NCBI RefSeq assembly: GCF_022808855.1
Contig: NZ_JAKZLF010000033.1
Location: 1 to 56,787 of the forward strand
Source of the DNA: Anaeromyxobacter soli
GTDB lineage: Bacteria; Myxococcota; Myxococcia; Myxococcales; Anaeromyxobacteraceae
Direction: 5' to 3'
DNA length: 56,787 nucleotides
Numbering within the stretch: position 1 is the first letter of the stretch; every line of letters starts with the position of its first letter. Shown piece by piece: positions 49,866 through 56,787 of this stretch. The notes under the pieces are model-generated. The model was not told the DNA's origin. It worked only from the letters and a program-made list of their open reading frames with translations, and made no database searches. The position numbers and the translations under genes were made by a program.

Positions 49866-51800
49866 CTAGGGCGCGACGGCGGTGGTGGGGGTGGCGAGGT
49901 GCGGGCCGGGGGCGCCCGTGCCCGCGCATCGTGAAAGGAGGCCCTGCACGGCCGGGTCCTTCGGGGCCTCGGCGAGGAGCCGTCGCGCGGTGCGCTCGCA
50001 GGCGGCGCGGTCGCCCTGGCGGGCCGTGAGCTCCGCGAGGCCGGCGCGCGCCTCGAGATCGCCGGGGACGAGGTCGAGGAGCTCCTCGAACGCCTTCCGC
50101 GCCTCCGCGAGCCGGCCGGCGTCGAGGTGCAGCTCGGCGAGCGCGCGCAGCGAGGGGGCATGGGCGGGGTCGATGGCGAGCGCGCGCGCGAGGGCGTCGC
50201 GCGCCTCGTCGCGGCGGGAGACGGTTCCGAGCACGAGGGCGAGGTCGTAGAGCGCCGACACGCTGCGCGGCGAGCGGGCGAGCAGCGCCTGGTACGCGGC
50301 GATCGCCTCGTCCGGCTTCCCGGCGCGCGCCGCCGCGACGCCGAGGGAGAGCTGCGCGGCGTCGTAGCCCGGGCGCGCCGCGAGCGCGCGCCCGAGCGAG
50401 GACCGCGCCTCGTCGAACCTCCCCGCCTCGGACTGGAGCTGCCCGAGCGCGAGCCACGCGGGCGCGTACTTCTCGTCGAGCGCGATCGCCTTGCGGTAGG
50501 CCGCCTCCCCCGCGGCGCGATCGCCGCCCGCCTCCTCGAGCTTGCCGAGGTTCACCCAGGCGGCGCCGTAGGCGGGGCGCAGGCGCAGGGCCTCGCCGTA
50601 CGCGGCGCGCGCCGCGGCGGCGTCCCCGGCGCGCTTCTCGAGCACGCCCAGGTTCAGGTAGGCCTCCGGGTAGTCGCCCTTCGCGACCTCGATGGCCTTG
50701 CGGTACGCCTTGCGCGCGTCGTCGTCGCGGCCGTCGCGATCCGCGACGAGCGCCGCGAGGAAGTGATGCTCCGGCTCCGCGGGCGCGTCGGCGACGAGCC
50801 GGTCCGCCTCGTGGCGCGCGCGGGAGAAGTCGCGCGACTGGAGCGCGAGCCGCAGCAGGCGGCGGCGGGCGTAGCGCTGAGTGGGGTCGAGCCGGAGGGC
50901 GCGGTCGTACGACTCGAGCGCCGCCGCCGTCTCGTCGGCCCGCTCGTGCGCGCGCCCGAGCAGGGAGTGGACCGCGGCGAGGTCCGGCGCCACCTCGGCG
51001 GCCCGGAGGAGCACCTGCACGGCGCGTCGCACGTCCGGGGCGGAGCCGGTGCCGAGCCAGGCGCGCGCGGTGCCGAGCAGGATCTCCGCGCTCGCCGGCG
51101 CGTACTCGATGGCCTTCGCGAAGCGCCGCTCGGCGTCCTCCCGCCGGCCGGCCGCGAGCTCGGCCGTGCCGAGCGCCACGAGCGCGCGGGCGCGGTCCTC
51201 GTTCGAGCCGGACTGGGCGGCGGGCGCGAGGATGGCGACGGCGCCGACGGGATCTCCCCGGCGGCGGAGCAGGTTCCCGAGCGCGATGCGCGCCTCGCCC
51301 GTGGGCCGGAGCGCGAGCGCGCGACGGAGATCGCGCTCGGCGCCGTCCAGGTCGTCGAGGCGCGCGCGGGCGAGCCCGACGCGGAGCGCGCGCTGCGGGC
51401 CCGGCCCGAGCTGCTCCGCCCGCACCAGGTGCGGGAGCGCCGTCGCCGCGTCGCCCGCGGCGAGGAGCACCGCGCCGAGCTCCTCCTCCACGGCGGCGGA
51501 GCCGGGGCTCTCGGCGAGGGCGGCCTCGTAGAGCTTCAGCGCCTCCGGCTTCTCGCCCCGGCGTGCGGCGCGCCGGGCGCGGGCGTGGGCCTCCGAGACC
51601 GGCCCCTCCTCCCCGGCCGCGGCGGGCGCGGCGGGCGCGTCGCCCTCGTCCCCGAGCGACTCCTCGTCGCCGGCGATGGAGATGACGAGCGGGTCGTTGC
51701 CGCGGCGCGCCGCGAACCCCTCGAGCGCGAGCGCGCCCGCGAGCAGCACGCCGAGGAACAGGAGCATGGGCCAGAGGCGGTCGAGGACGAGGCGGTTCAT
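49866..51800 (-). CDS. Membrane-anchored TPR protein of the envelope operon
   Basis: A 644-residue protein. One membrane helix (about 10-28, LWPMLLFLGVLLAGALALEG; read as LWPMLLFLGVLLAGALAL) is followed by an acidic Ala/Pro linker and then about 15 TPR units to the C-terminus: PEALKLYEAALAESPGSA, EDAERRFAKAIEYAPASA, AAALESYDRALRLDPTQ, ARKAYRKAIEVAKGDYP, AARAAYGEALRLRPAYG and DEARDALARALAIDPAHA. The TPR array is most likely periplasmic and binds partner proteins. The ATG at 51800 overlaps the stop of the ATP-grasp gene (ATGA). Confidence 0.82.
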   Translation of the reverse strand: MNRLVLDRLWPMLLFLGVLLAGALALEGFAARRGNDPLVISIAGDEESLGDEGDAPAAPAAAGEEGPVSEAHARARRAARRGEKPEALKLYEAALAESPGSAAVEEELGAVLLAAGDAATALPHLVRAEQLGPGPQRALRVGLARARLDDLDGAERDLRRALALRPTGEARIALGNLLRRRGDPVGAVAILAPAAQSGSNEDRARALVALGTAELAAGRREDAERRFAKAIEYAPASAEILLGTARAWLGTGSAPDVRRAVQVLLRAAEVAPDLAAVHSLLGRAHERADETAAALESYDRALRLDPTQRYARRRLLRLALQSRDFSRARHEADRLVADAPAEPEHHFLAALVADRDGRDDDARKAYRKAIEVAKGDYPEAYLNLGVLEKRAGDAAAARAAYGEALRLRPAYGAAWVNLGKLEEAGGDRAAGEAAYRKAIALDEKYAPAWLALGQLQSEAGRFDEARSSLGRALAARPGYDAAQLSLGVAAARAGKPDEAIAAYQALLARSPRSVSALYDLALVLGTVSRRDEARDALARALAIDPAHAPSLRALAELHLDAGRLAEARKAFEELLDLVPGDLEARAGLAELTARQGDRAACERTARRLLAEAPKDPAVQGLLSRCAGTGAPGPHLATPTTAVAP

Positions 51801-52747
51801 GCGGCGCTCCCGCTCGCGGCGAGCGCGCCGGGGACCTCGACCACCGCGGGGAGCCCCGCGAGCGCGTCCCCGAGCGCGACGCCGGTCACGTTCTGGATCT
51901 CGAGGCCCGGGCGGGCGTTGATCTCGAGGACGAGCGGGCCGCGCTCGCGGTCGACGACCACGTCCACGCCGAGGTAGCCGAGCGGCACGGCCCGCGCGGC
52001 CCGGCGCGCGACGTCGAGGATCTCCGGCCAGCGAGGCAGGGCGATCCCGACGAGCGGCGCCCCCGACTCCGGGTGGCGCTCCACGGCGCGCCCGTGGTGG
52101 AGCGCGCGGGAGGTGCGGCCCGTCTCGAGCTCCACCGCGATGCCGAGCCCGCCCTGGTGCAGGTTCGCGCGACCGCCCGACTCGGCGGTGGGGACCCGGA
52201 TCATCGAGAGCACCGGCTCGCCGCGCAGGGTGATGACGCGCACGTCGCAGAGCCCGTCGGCCCAGAGCGCGGCGAACACGTCGTGCGGGTCGACGCGGCG
52301 CTCGACGAAGGCGCGGTCCTCGAGCTGGTTCGAGTGGACCCCGAAGACCACGTCGGCGAGGTGCCGCGCGAGCGCGTGCGGGGTGAGGAGCGCGCCGCCG
52401 GCGCGGCGCCAGCCGCCGGCGTCGGGGAGCCACTCGCCCGCGACGAGGATCCCACCGCCGCCCGAGCCGTTGGCCGGCTTCACGACGAACCGCGACCGGC
52501 CGCGCAGCGCCTCGACGACCCCGGGGACGGAGAAGAGCCCGTCGCACACCGCGAGCGTCTCCGGGACCGGCACGCCCGCCTCCGCGAACCGCTCCTTCGC
52601 GAGGAGCTTGTCGTCGGCGAGCGGGTAGTCGCGCCGGTCGTTGTTCGGGTAGACGAGGACGAGGTTGCGGCGGTTGATGCCGTAGACCGCCTCGCGGCGG
52701 GCGAGGAGCGCGCGCACGCGGCCGCGCGCCGCGGCGAGGAGGCTCAC
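51797..52747 (-). CDS. Alpha-L-glutamate ligase-like (RimK-type) ATP-grasp protein
   Basis: A 316-residue ATP-grasp enzyme. NRRNLVLVYPNNDRRDYPLADDKLLAKERF (read as YPNNDRRDYPLADDKLLAKE) is the pre-ATP-grasp region, RFVVKPANGSGGGGI (K90) the glycine-rich ATP loop, DVRVITLRGEPVLSMIRVPT a core strand, and VLEINARPGLEIQN (E275, N277) the metal site. This matches the group of alpha-L-glutamate ligase-like proteins linked with transglutaminase-like 7TM proteins (described in surveys of amidoligases). It should form an amide, thioester or similar bond using ATP in the cytoplasm; the substrates are not known. Both neighbours overlap it by four bases. Confidence 0.85.
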   Translation of the reverse strand: MSLLAAARGRVRALLARREAVYGINRRNLVLVYPNNDRRDYPLADDKLLAKERFAEAGVPVPETLAVCDGLFSVPGVVEALRGRSRFVVKPANGSGGGGILVAGEWLPDAGGWRRAGGALLTPHALARHLADVVFGVHSNQLEDRAFVERRVDPHDVFAALWADGLCDVRVITLRGEPVLSMIRVPTAESGGRANLHQGGLGIAVELETGRTSRALHHGRAVERHPESGAPLVGIALPRWPEILDVARRAARAVPLGYLGVDVVVDRERGPLVLEINARPGLEIQNVTGVALGDALAGLPAVVEVPGALAASGSAA

Positions 52748-54318
52748 GGCGCGCCTCCGGTCAGGAGCCCGCGGAACCGGCGGTACTCGCTGAGGCGCAT
52801 CCCCACCCAGCGCCCGAGGTACACGTTCGCGGCGACCGCGAGCAGCAGCACCTCGGGGAAGCCGATGACGAGCACCTGCAGCGCGAGCGAGTTCATCACC
52901 ACGTAGCAGGCGAGCATCACCACGAGCGTGCCCCCGAGCTCCTTGCCCGCCGCGCGCGGGCCGTGCTCGGTGAGCGACAGGTAGAAGCGCTCCGCGCAGA
53001 TGGCGAGCACCGCGAGCGGGAACATCGTGATGTGGGTGAGCCCCGCGACGCCCAGCCGCTCCGCGAGCATCGAGGTGCCGACGAGCGTGACCACCACCGC
53101 GGAGAGGAGGATCGCGAGCGTGGGCGAGTGGAGGAGCTCGAGCCGCGCGACGGCCCAGCGCGCGGTGGCGACCGCCGCGACCACGATGAGCACCGCGAGC
53201 GCGCCGTAGCCCGCGCCGGTCTCCCCCGCCGCGGCCGCGAGGAGCGCCGGCAGGAACGTGCCGAACGTGGGCATTCCGACGACGTTCCGGAACAGCACGG
53301 TGAGGAGCGCGCCGATGGGGAGCATGAGGATCGTCCGGAGCAGGCTGAACGGCAGCTTCAGGCGATCGAACAGGCCCCACACGTCGAGGAAGGTGAAGGA
53401 GGCCTTCGCGCGCGGCGACGGCACGAGCTGCGTGCGCGTGTCGAACCGGTAGTCGAAGTTCACGTCCGAGGTGTGCCGGAACAGGACCTCGTCGCCGTAG
53501 TACAGGGAGAGGTAGCGCTCGGGCAGCTCGGCGAAGTGGTCGTTCGTCGGGCAGAACGGGATCCAGTGGCCGGACACGTACGCCTCGACCCACTGGTGCG
53601 AGGTGCGCTTCACGCCGGGCTCGAGGATGAGGCCGCCCACGAGGCGCGCGGGGATGCCGGTCGCGCGCGCGAGCGCGACGAACAGGCGGCTCTTGCCGTT
53701 GCAGCTCGCCTCGCCGAGGCGGAGCGCGGTGAGCGCGTCGGTGGTCCCCTTGAACGGCCGGGTCGTGAGCCCGTGGGTGTAGTCGTGGATCCGCCGCAGC
53801 CGCTCCATCACGGTCCCGCGGTCCGCCCCGATGCGGGCGAGGGTGGCCGCGATCTCCGGCGCGTCCACCTGGATCTCCTTCTCCGGGCGGAGCGCCGCCG
53901 CGGTCGAGGGAGGATAGGAGGATGGCACGGCGAGCTCGGCGGGGATGCGGTACGAGACGCGCCGCGGCACGATCTTGACGGTGTGCCGGATCTCCGCGCC
54001 GTCCGGCACCTGCGCGCCGACCCAGGTCGCCACGCGGTTCGGGCCGTCGAACACCTGCGAGAGGTGGAAGCCGGCGGACTCGGTCCGCTCGTCGGAGATC
54101 GTCTGCCGCGCGTCGCTCGCGGGGAGGAACGTCCGCACGCGCACGTCCCCGCCGTGCCCGTCGAGCCGCAGCGCGTACGTGACCTCGTACTGCCGCACCG
54201 GCAGGACGTCCGCGAGCGAGTAGCCGAGCGCGCGGACCTTGTAGAGCATCAGGCCGGCGGTCGCCGCGACGAGGGCGACGATCGTGACGGCTACCTTCCG
54301 GGGGTGCGCGACGGACAT
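52744..54318 (-). CDS. Transglutaminase-like/seven-transmembrane protein (UUP1-type)
   Basis: A 524-residue protein. N-terminal membrane helix (about 8-25), a periplasmic beta domain (about 40-150), a transglutaminase-like domain (about 160-265) and seven C-terminal membrane helices (about 325-510). The core is [29 protein letters not shown] (read as [21 protein letters not shown]206) and [10 protein letters not shown] (H241). At the position of the third catalytic residue, WIPFCPTND has C256 rather than the usual Asp. This fits the 'inactive transglutaminase fused to 7TM' family. First gene of the operon and translationally coupled to the ATP-grasp gene. The ATG at 54318 is chosen from the membrane anchor, and no good ribosome binding site is seen. 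Confidence 0.85.
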   Translation of the reverse strand: MSVAHPRKVAVTIVALVAATAGLMLYKVRALGYSLADVLPVRQYEVTYALRLDGHGGDVRVRTFLPASDARQTISDERTESAGFHLSQVFDGPNRVATWVGAQVPDGAEIRHTVKIVPRRVSYRIPAELAVPSSYPPSTAAALRPEKEIQVDAPEIAATLARIGADRGTVMERLRRIHDYTHGLTTRPFKGTTDALTALRLGEASCNGKSRLFVALARATGIPARLVGGLILEPGVKRTSHQWVEAYVSGHWIPFCPTNDHFAELPERYLSLYYGDEVLFRHTSDVNFDYRFDTRTQLVPSPRAKASFTFLDVWGLFDRLKLPFSLLRTILMLPIGALLTVLFRNVVGMPTFGTFLPALLAAAAGETGAGYGALAVLIVVAAVATARWAVARLELLHSPTLAILLSAVVVTLVGTSMLAERLGVAGLTHITMFPLAVLAICAERFYLSLTEHGPRAAGKELGGTLVVMLACYVVMNSLALQVLVIGFPEVLLLAVAANVYLGRWVGMRLSEYRRFRGLLTGGAP

Positions 54319-54505
54319 GAGGGTGCGGCGGATGATCGCGGCTACTCTCCGCCCGGTCAACCGTGCGCTCCCTCGCCCCCTTCGCCGACAGGTGGGACAT
54401 CCTGCGGCGAGCGGTGCGCACGCGCACCTCGGCCGAGCGGCGTGTTCGGGCTCCACGTCGGGCCCGACCGCGCGTAGGCTCCGCACGACCGAACCGGAGG
54501 ACCGC

Positions 54506-54874
54506 GTGACATCCGACGAGCTCCGCGCCGCCGCCCGCCGCGCCGGCGCGCTCCCCGACGAGGCGCTGCTCGCCGAGTGCGAGGAGGCGTTCTTCGTGGG
54601 CAGCGGCCCCGGCGGTCAGCACCGCAACAAGACCGAGAGCGCGGTGCGCCTCGTCCACCGCCCCACCGGCGTGACGGTCACCGCGACGGAGCGGCGCAGC
54701 CAGCTGCAGAACCGCGCGGCGGCGCTCGCGCGGCTGCGAGAGCGGCTCGGCGCGCTCGCTCACCGCCCGAAGCCGCGCCGGCCGACGAAGCCGACGCGCG
54801 GCTCCAAGGAGCGGCGCATCGCCGAGAAGAAGCGGCGCGGCGAGCGGAAGGCCACGCGGCGGGGATGGGACTGA
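54506..54874 (+). CDS. GGQ-domain release-factor-like protein (ribosome rescue)
   Basis: A 122-residue class I release-factor domain without codon-recognition domains. The catalytic loop is [18 protein letters not shown] (GGQ at 36-38), followed by [21 protein letters not shown], as in RF-type proteins. The basic C-terminal tail [30 protein letters not shown] (read as [20 protein letters not shown]) resembles ArfB, in which it reaches into the empty mRNA channel. It should hydrolyse peptidyl-tRNA on stalled ribosomes, as ArfB or mitochondrial MTRFR do. GTG start with CGGAGGACC upstream, and a TAGGCT -10-like box near 54475. Confidence 0.85.
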   Translation: MTSDELRAAARRAGALPDEALLAECEEAFFVGSGPGGQHRNKTESAVRLVHRPTGVTVTATERRSQLQNRAAALARLRERLGALAHRPKPRRPTKPTRGSKERRIAEKKRRGERKATRRGWD

Positions 54875-54942
54875 AGGACGGCCTGCGGCGCGCGAGCGGC
54901 CGCGGGCGCGAGGTGAGAGCGCGCGGCGCTCGCGGCTCGACC

Positions 54943-55296
54943 TCAGTTGCCGAGCTGCGACGCGAGCGGGATCGGCGCCACGACCCCCGCGGCGACGAGC
55001 CGCTCGAGCGAGGCGCGCACCTCATCGGCGGCGATGCCCGCCGCCTCGAGCTCGCGGACGAGATCCGGGACGCCGAGCCGCTTGCCGCGGAGCTCCGCGA
55101 GCACGATCCCGTCCGCCGGCGCCACGCGATGCGGCCCTGCCCACGCGGCGAGCGCGGCGTCGAGCGCGGCCCGGCCGCTCGAGCGCGCCTCCGCGACGAC
55201 GTTGCGGTACGCGGCCTCGGCGTCCGCGCCCTCCGGGGAGAGCGTGAACTTCTGCCCGCGCGGCCATCGCTTCGCTTCGTTGCGTTTGCCCAGCAT
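54943..55296 (-). CDS. Small hypothetical protein with winged-helix-like C-terminus
   Basis: A 117-residue protein. The basic N-terminus is MLGKRNEAKRWPRGQKFTLS. The C-terminal half (VLAELRGKRLGVPDLVRELEAAGIAADEVRASLERLVAAGVVAPIP; read as GVPDLVRELEAAGIAADEVR and SLERLVAAGVVAPI) looks like a small winged-helix domain. No family was recognised. The ATG at 55296 is preferred over an upstream in-frame TTG, because that TTG is part of a TTGACA -35 box. Confidence 0.6.
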   Translation of the reverse strand: MLGKRNEAKRWPRGQKFTLSPEGADAEAAYRNVVAEARSSGRAALDAALAAWAGPHRVAPADGIVLAELRGKRLGVPDLVRELEAAGIAADEVRASLERLVAAGVVAPIPLASQLGN

Positions 55297-55305
55297 CGGC
55301 GGGAA

Positions 55306-55335
55306 CTTATGCGGCCGAGGCCGGGTGGTTGTCAA
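55306..55335 (-). promoter_or_regulatory. Promoter TTGACA-18-CATAAG, leaderless start
   Basis: On the minus strand, TTGACA (55330-55335) and CATAAG (55306-55311) are 18 bases apart. The ATG at 55296 follows nine bases after the -10, so the transcript would begin at the start codon. Confidence 0.6.
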
Positions 55336-55415
55336 TCATCGGCTCCCCTGGGACCTGGTGGGAGCGGAGCGTCCGCCTCCCCCGGCCGCGGAGCGGCGCA
55401 GGGGCGGGCGGCTCG

Positions 55416-55736
55416 TCAGCAGCCGCCCGGCTCCAGCCGGGGGTTGAAGGCGACGAGCCCTTCGCGCCCGAAGACGCGCTGGATCTCGATGCGGAGCCCG
55501 TCCACGAGCTCCCGCTGGCGCGCCTCCGCCAGGAACCGGATCCCGTCCTCCTCGATCACCACGTCGCGCTGCGGGTCGGCCGTCTCGTCCAGAGACAGGT
55601 TGAAGCTCACGCCCCCTCAGCCATGGCCGACGTGGATCCGGACGTACTGCGCGTGCTCGCCCGTGCTGGCGAGCGCGCGGAGCGTCTCCAGGGCGCGGGG
55701 CTCGATCTCGATGACGGGGTCGGGCTGGGAGGTCAT
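55416..55736 (-). CDS. HesB-like selenoprotein (in-frame TGA as selenocysteine)
   Basis: A 106-residue HesB/IscA-like protein if the TGA at 55617-55619 is read as Sec. The part before TGA (VIEIEPRALETLRALASTGE, YVRIHVGHG) and the part after it (GGVSFNLSLDETADP, VVIEEDGIRFLAE, VAFNPRLEPGGC) are in the same frame and together make one complete HesB domain. The Sec (residue 40) falls at the place of the first conserved Cys of the domain. HesB-like selenoproteins are known in archaea and delta-proteobacteria. A hairpin fitting a bacterial SECIS follows the TGA. The domain is linked to Fe-S cluster metabolism, but its function is not shown. Standard gene calling would report two short pieces. A clear ribosome binding site is lacking. 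Confidence 0.8.
55580..55598 (-). promoter_or_regulatory. Predicted bacterial SECIS hairpin
   Basis: Starting 18 nt after the TGA, CTGTCTC-TGGAC-GAGACGG folds into a 7-pair stem (one U-G) with a 5-nt loop. The loop begins 25 nt after the TGA and has a G within its first two bases. This agrees with the published bacterial SECIS model (apical loop 16-37 nt after UGA, G near the loop start). Confidence 0.65.
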
Positions 55737-55855
55737 GGGTGCGTTGGAGCCGTTCTCCGCGTGGAGGGTTCCGGAGCTCGGGCCGTCCGTGGGTGAGGGG
55801 AGGGGGAGCGCGAGGAGGCCCCGTCGCGGGCTGGACGCAGGACCCCACTCCACCC

Positions 55856-56473
55856 ATGAGATGGCGTCGCATGGAGGAGGAACGCGAACGCCGGCAGCGG
55901 GCCGCCCCGGGGTGGGGGAAGGCCCAGGTCCTCGCCATCGGCCACTCCACGCGACCGATCGCGGAGCTCGTCGAGCTGCTCCGGGGCGCGGACGTCGTCA
56001 CGGTGGCCGACGTCCGGACCATCCCGCGCTCGCGCGCGAACCCGCAGTACGAGGGGCCGGCGCTCGCGCGCGCGCTCGCCGCCGCGGGCATCGGCTACGA
56101 GCACCTGCCCGCGCTCGGCGGCCTCCGGCGCGCGCGCAAGGACTCGCCCAACGCGGGGTGGAGGAACGCGAGCTTCCGCGGCTACGCCGACCACATGGCG
56201 ACGCCCGAGTTCGAGGAGGGGCTCGTCCAGCTCCGCACGGTCGCCCGCGGGGGGCCCGTCGCGATCCTGTGCGCGGAGGCGGTCCCGTGGCGCTGCCACC
56301 GCTCCCTCATCGCCGACGCGCTGCTCGCGCGCGGCGTCGTCGTCCAGCACATCGTCGGGCGCGGGCGGACGCGGCCGCACCGGCTCACGCCGTTCGCGCG
56401 GATCGAGGGGCGCCAGGTGACGTACCCCGAGCCCGCGCCCGACGATCGCGGCGCCGGTGGCGGAGGACGATGA
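55856..56473 (+). CDS. DUF488 family protein, second copy
   Basis: A 205-residue DUF488 protein, longer than the one at 37795. It has VLAIGHSTRPIAELVELL, VVTVADVRTIPRSRANPQYEG, LPALGGLRRARKDSPNAGWRN, FRGYADHMATPEFEEGL and ILCAEAVPWRCHRSLIADALL with the conserved C-x(n)-CHR. The C-terminal 30 residues are basic and Pro/Gly-rich. ATG codons at 55856 and 55871 are both possible, and neither has a good ribosome binding site. It is divergent from the HesB-like gene. The enzyme activity is unknown. Its 3' end overlaps the convergent SemiSWEET-like gene by 89 bases. Confidence 0.82.
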   Translation: MRWRRMEEERERRQRAAPGWGKAQVLAIGHSTRPIAELVELLRGADVVTVADVRTIPRSRANPQYEGPALARALAAAGIGYEHLPALGGLRRARKDSPNAGWRNASFRGYADHMATPEFEEGLVQLRTVARGGPVAILCAEAVPWRCHRSLIADALLARGVVVQHIVGRGRTRPHRLTPFARIEGRQVTYPEPAPDDRGAGGGGR

Positions 56474-56699
56474 CGAGCCCCACCACCGCGCTCGCGAGGA
56501 GGACGGCGTTCGTCGCGACGAACACCGGGTTGCCGACGAGCGCGCTGTAGAGCGTGAAGCCGGTCGAGGCGGCGATCTGGCCCACGAAGAGCCAGCGCGA
56601 GACTCCCTCGCTCGATCCCTCCTTCCACTGCTTGTGCACCTGCTTCGCGAGGGTCGCGACGAGGACGAGGGAGCTGAGCCAGCCGAGGAGCTCGGTCAC
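56385..56699 (-). CDS. SemiSWEET-like PQ-loop membrane protein
   Basis: A 104-residue protein with three membrane helices (about 3-20, 38-56 and 62-80), the unit of bacterial SemiSWEET sugar transporters, which work as dimers. Marks are LGWLSSLVLVATLAKQVHKQWK, SSEGVSRWLFVGQIAASTGFTLYSALVGN (read as SSEGVSRWLFVGQIAASTG) and NAVLLASAVVGLVIVL. The C-terminal 25 residues are basic. The start at 56699 (GTG) matches the family; a GTG 36 bases upstream is in frame. The transported solute is unknown. Confidence 0.78.
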   Translation of the reverse strand: MTELLGWLSSLVLVATLAKQVHKQWKEGSSEGVSRWLFVGQIAASTGFTLYSALVGNPVFVATNAVLLASAVVGLVIVLRHRRRDRRARARGTSPGAPRSARTA

Positions 56700-56787
56700 C
56701 CGTGAACGGTGCGCCTCCGCCCCGGGCCCGGCCACCGTTTGCGTTCGCCCCGCCCGTCGGGCGACACTCCCGCCCCCTCCCGCCCCC

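Overview
The window is about 56.8 kb of very GC-rich DNA. Coding density is high, genes commonly overlap by 4 bp (ATGA/GTGA), and GTG starts are frequent. Gene content and style (hybrid kinase plus CheR, many lipoproteins, TPR envelope proteins, hemerythrin, HesB-like selenoprotein) suggest a myxobacterium of the Anaeromyxobacter type. This is an inference: there is no rRNA or other marker in the window. I saw no tRNA, rRNA or CRISPR array.

Layout. 1-120: the 5' end of an IS481-type insertion sequence running off the left edge. 369-10560: small secreted or membrane proteins and stress/repair genes, including an AlkZ-like DNA glycosylase followed by a protein that joins a helix-hairpin-helix-like region to a PD-(D/E)XK-type nuclease core, a one-domain asparaginase-like protein, a GST and a hemerythrin. 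10590-23749: a malonate locus. matB (malonyl-CoA synthetase) diverges from a 13-gene co-oriented unit: a five-gene LivJHMGF-type ABC transporter, a GntR regulator with a C-terminal AT-hook-like tail, and mdcACDEGBH, a complete malonate decarboxylase with its prosthetic-group genes. No MdcLM or MadLM transporter is present, so the ABC system is the obvious malonate importer candidate. An AT-rich perfect palindrome lies in the divergent promoter region. 23768-27211: a hybrid histidine kinase translationally coupled to a cheR that carries a frameshift. 27265-40436: mixed housekeeping and accessory genes (EEP-family lipoprotein, diiron ferritin-like protein, beta-propeller lipoprotein, ppnP, DEAD-box helicase with an apparent CTG start, CoA-binding protein, PYROXD2-like oxidoreductase, CBS protein, alr). 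40609-45247: a tyrosine/homogentisate catabolic operon fahA-maiA-hppD-hmgA. 45403-47328: an acyltransferase and a methyltransferase. 47418-54318: a five-gene envelope operon (transglutaminase-like/7TM protein, RimK-like ATP-grasp ligase, TPR membrane protein, repeat lipoprotein, outer-membrane barrel). 54506-56699: a GGQ release-factor-like rescue protein, a small unknown protein, a HesB-like selenoprotein, a DUF488 protein and a SemiSWEET-like protein.

How parts work together. The malonate locus would import malonate and either decarboxylate it to acetate on the MdcC carrier or activate it to malonyl-CoA through MatB. The tyrosine operon converts 4-hydroxyphenylpyruvate to fumarate and acetoacetate. 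The envelope operon looks like a cytoplasmic ligase linked, through a 7TM protein with a periplasmic transglutaminase-like domain and two TPR-type proteins, to an outer-membrane barrel.

The strongest unusual signals are four. (1) An in-frame TGA in the HesB-like gene at 55617-55619 is followed by a hairpin that fits a bacterial SECIS. (2) An ABC transporter is embedded in the malonate decarboxylase unit with an AT-hook GntR. (3) The ATP-grasp/7TM envelope operon. (4) At least eleven genes have a -10-like hexamer 6-9 nt before the start codon and no Shine-Dalgarno sequence, which predicts leaderless mRNAs.
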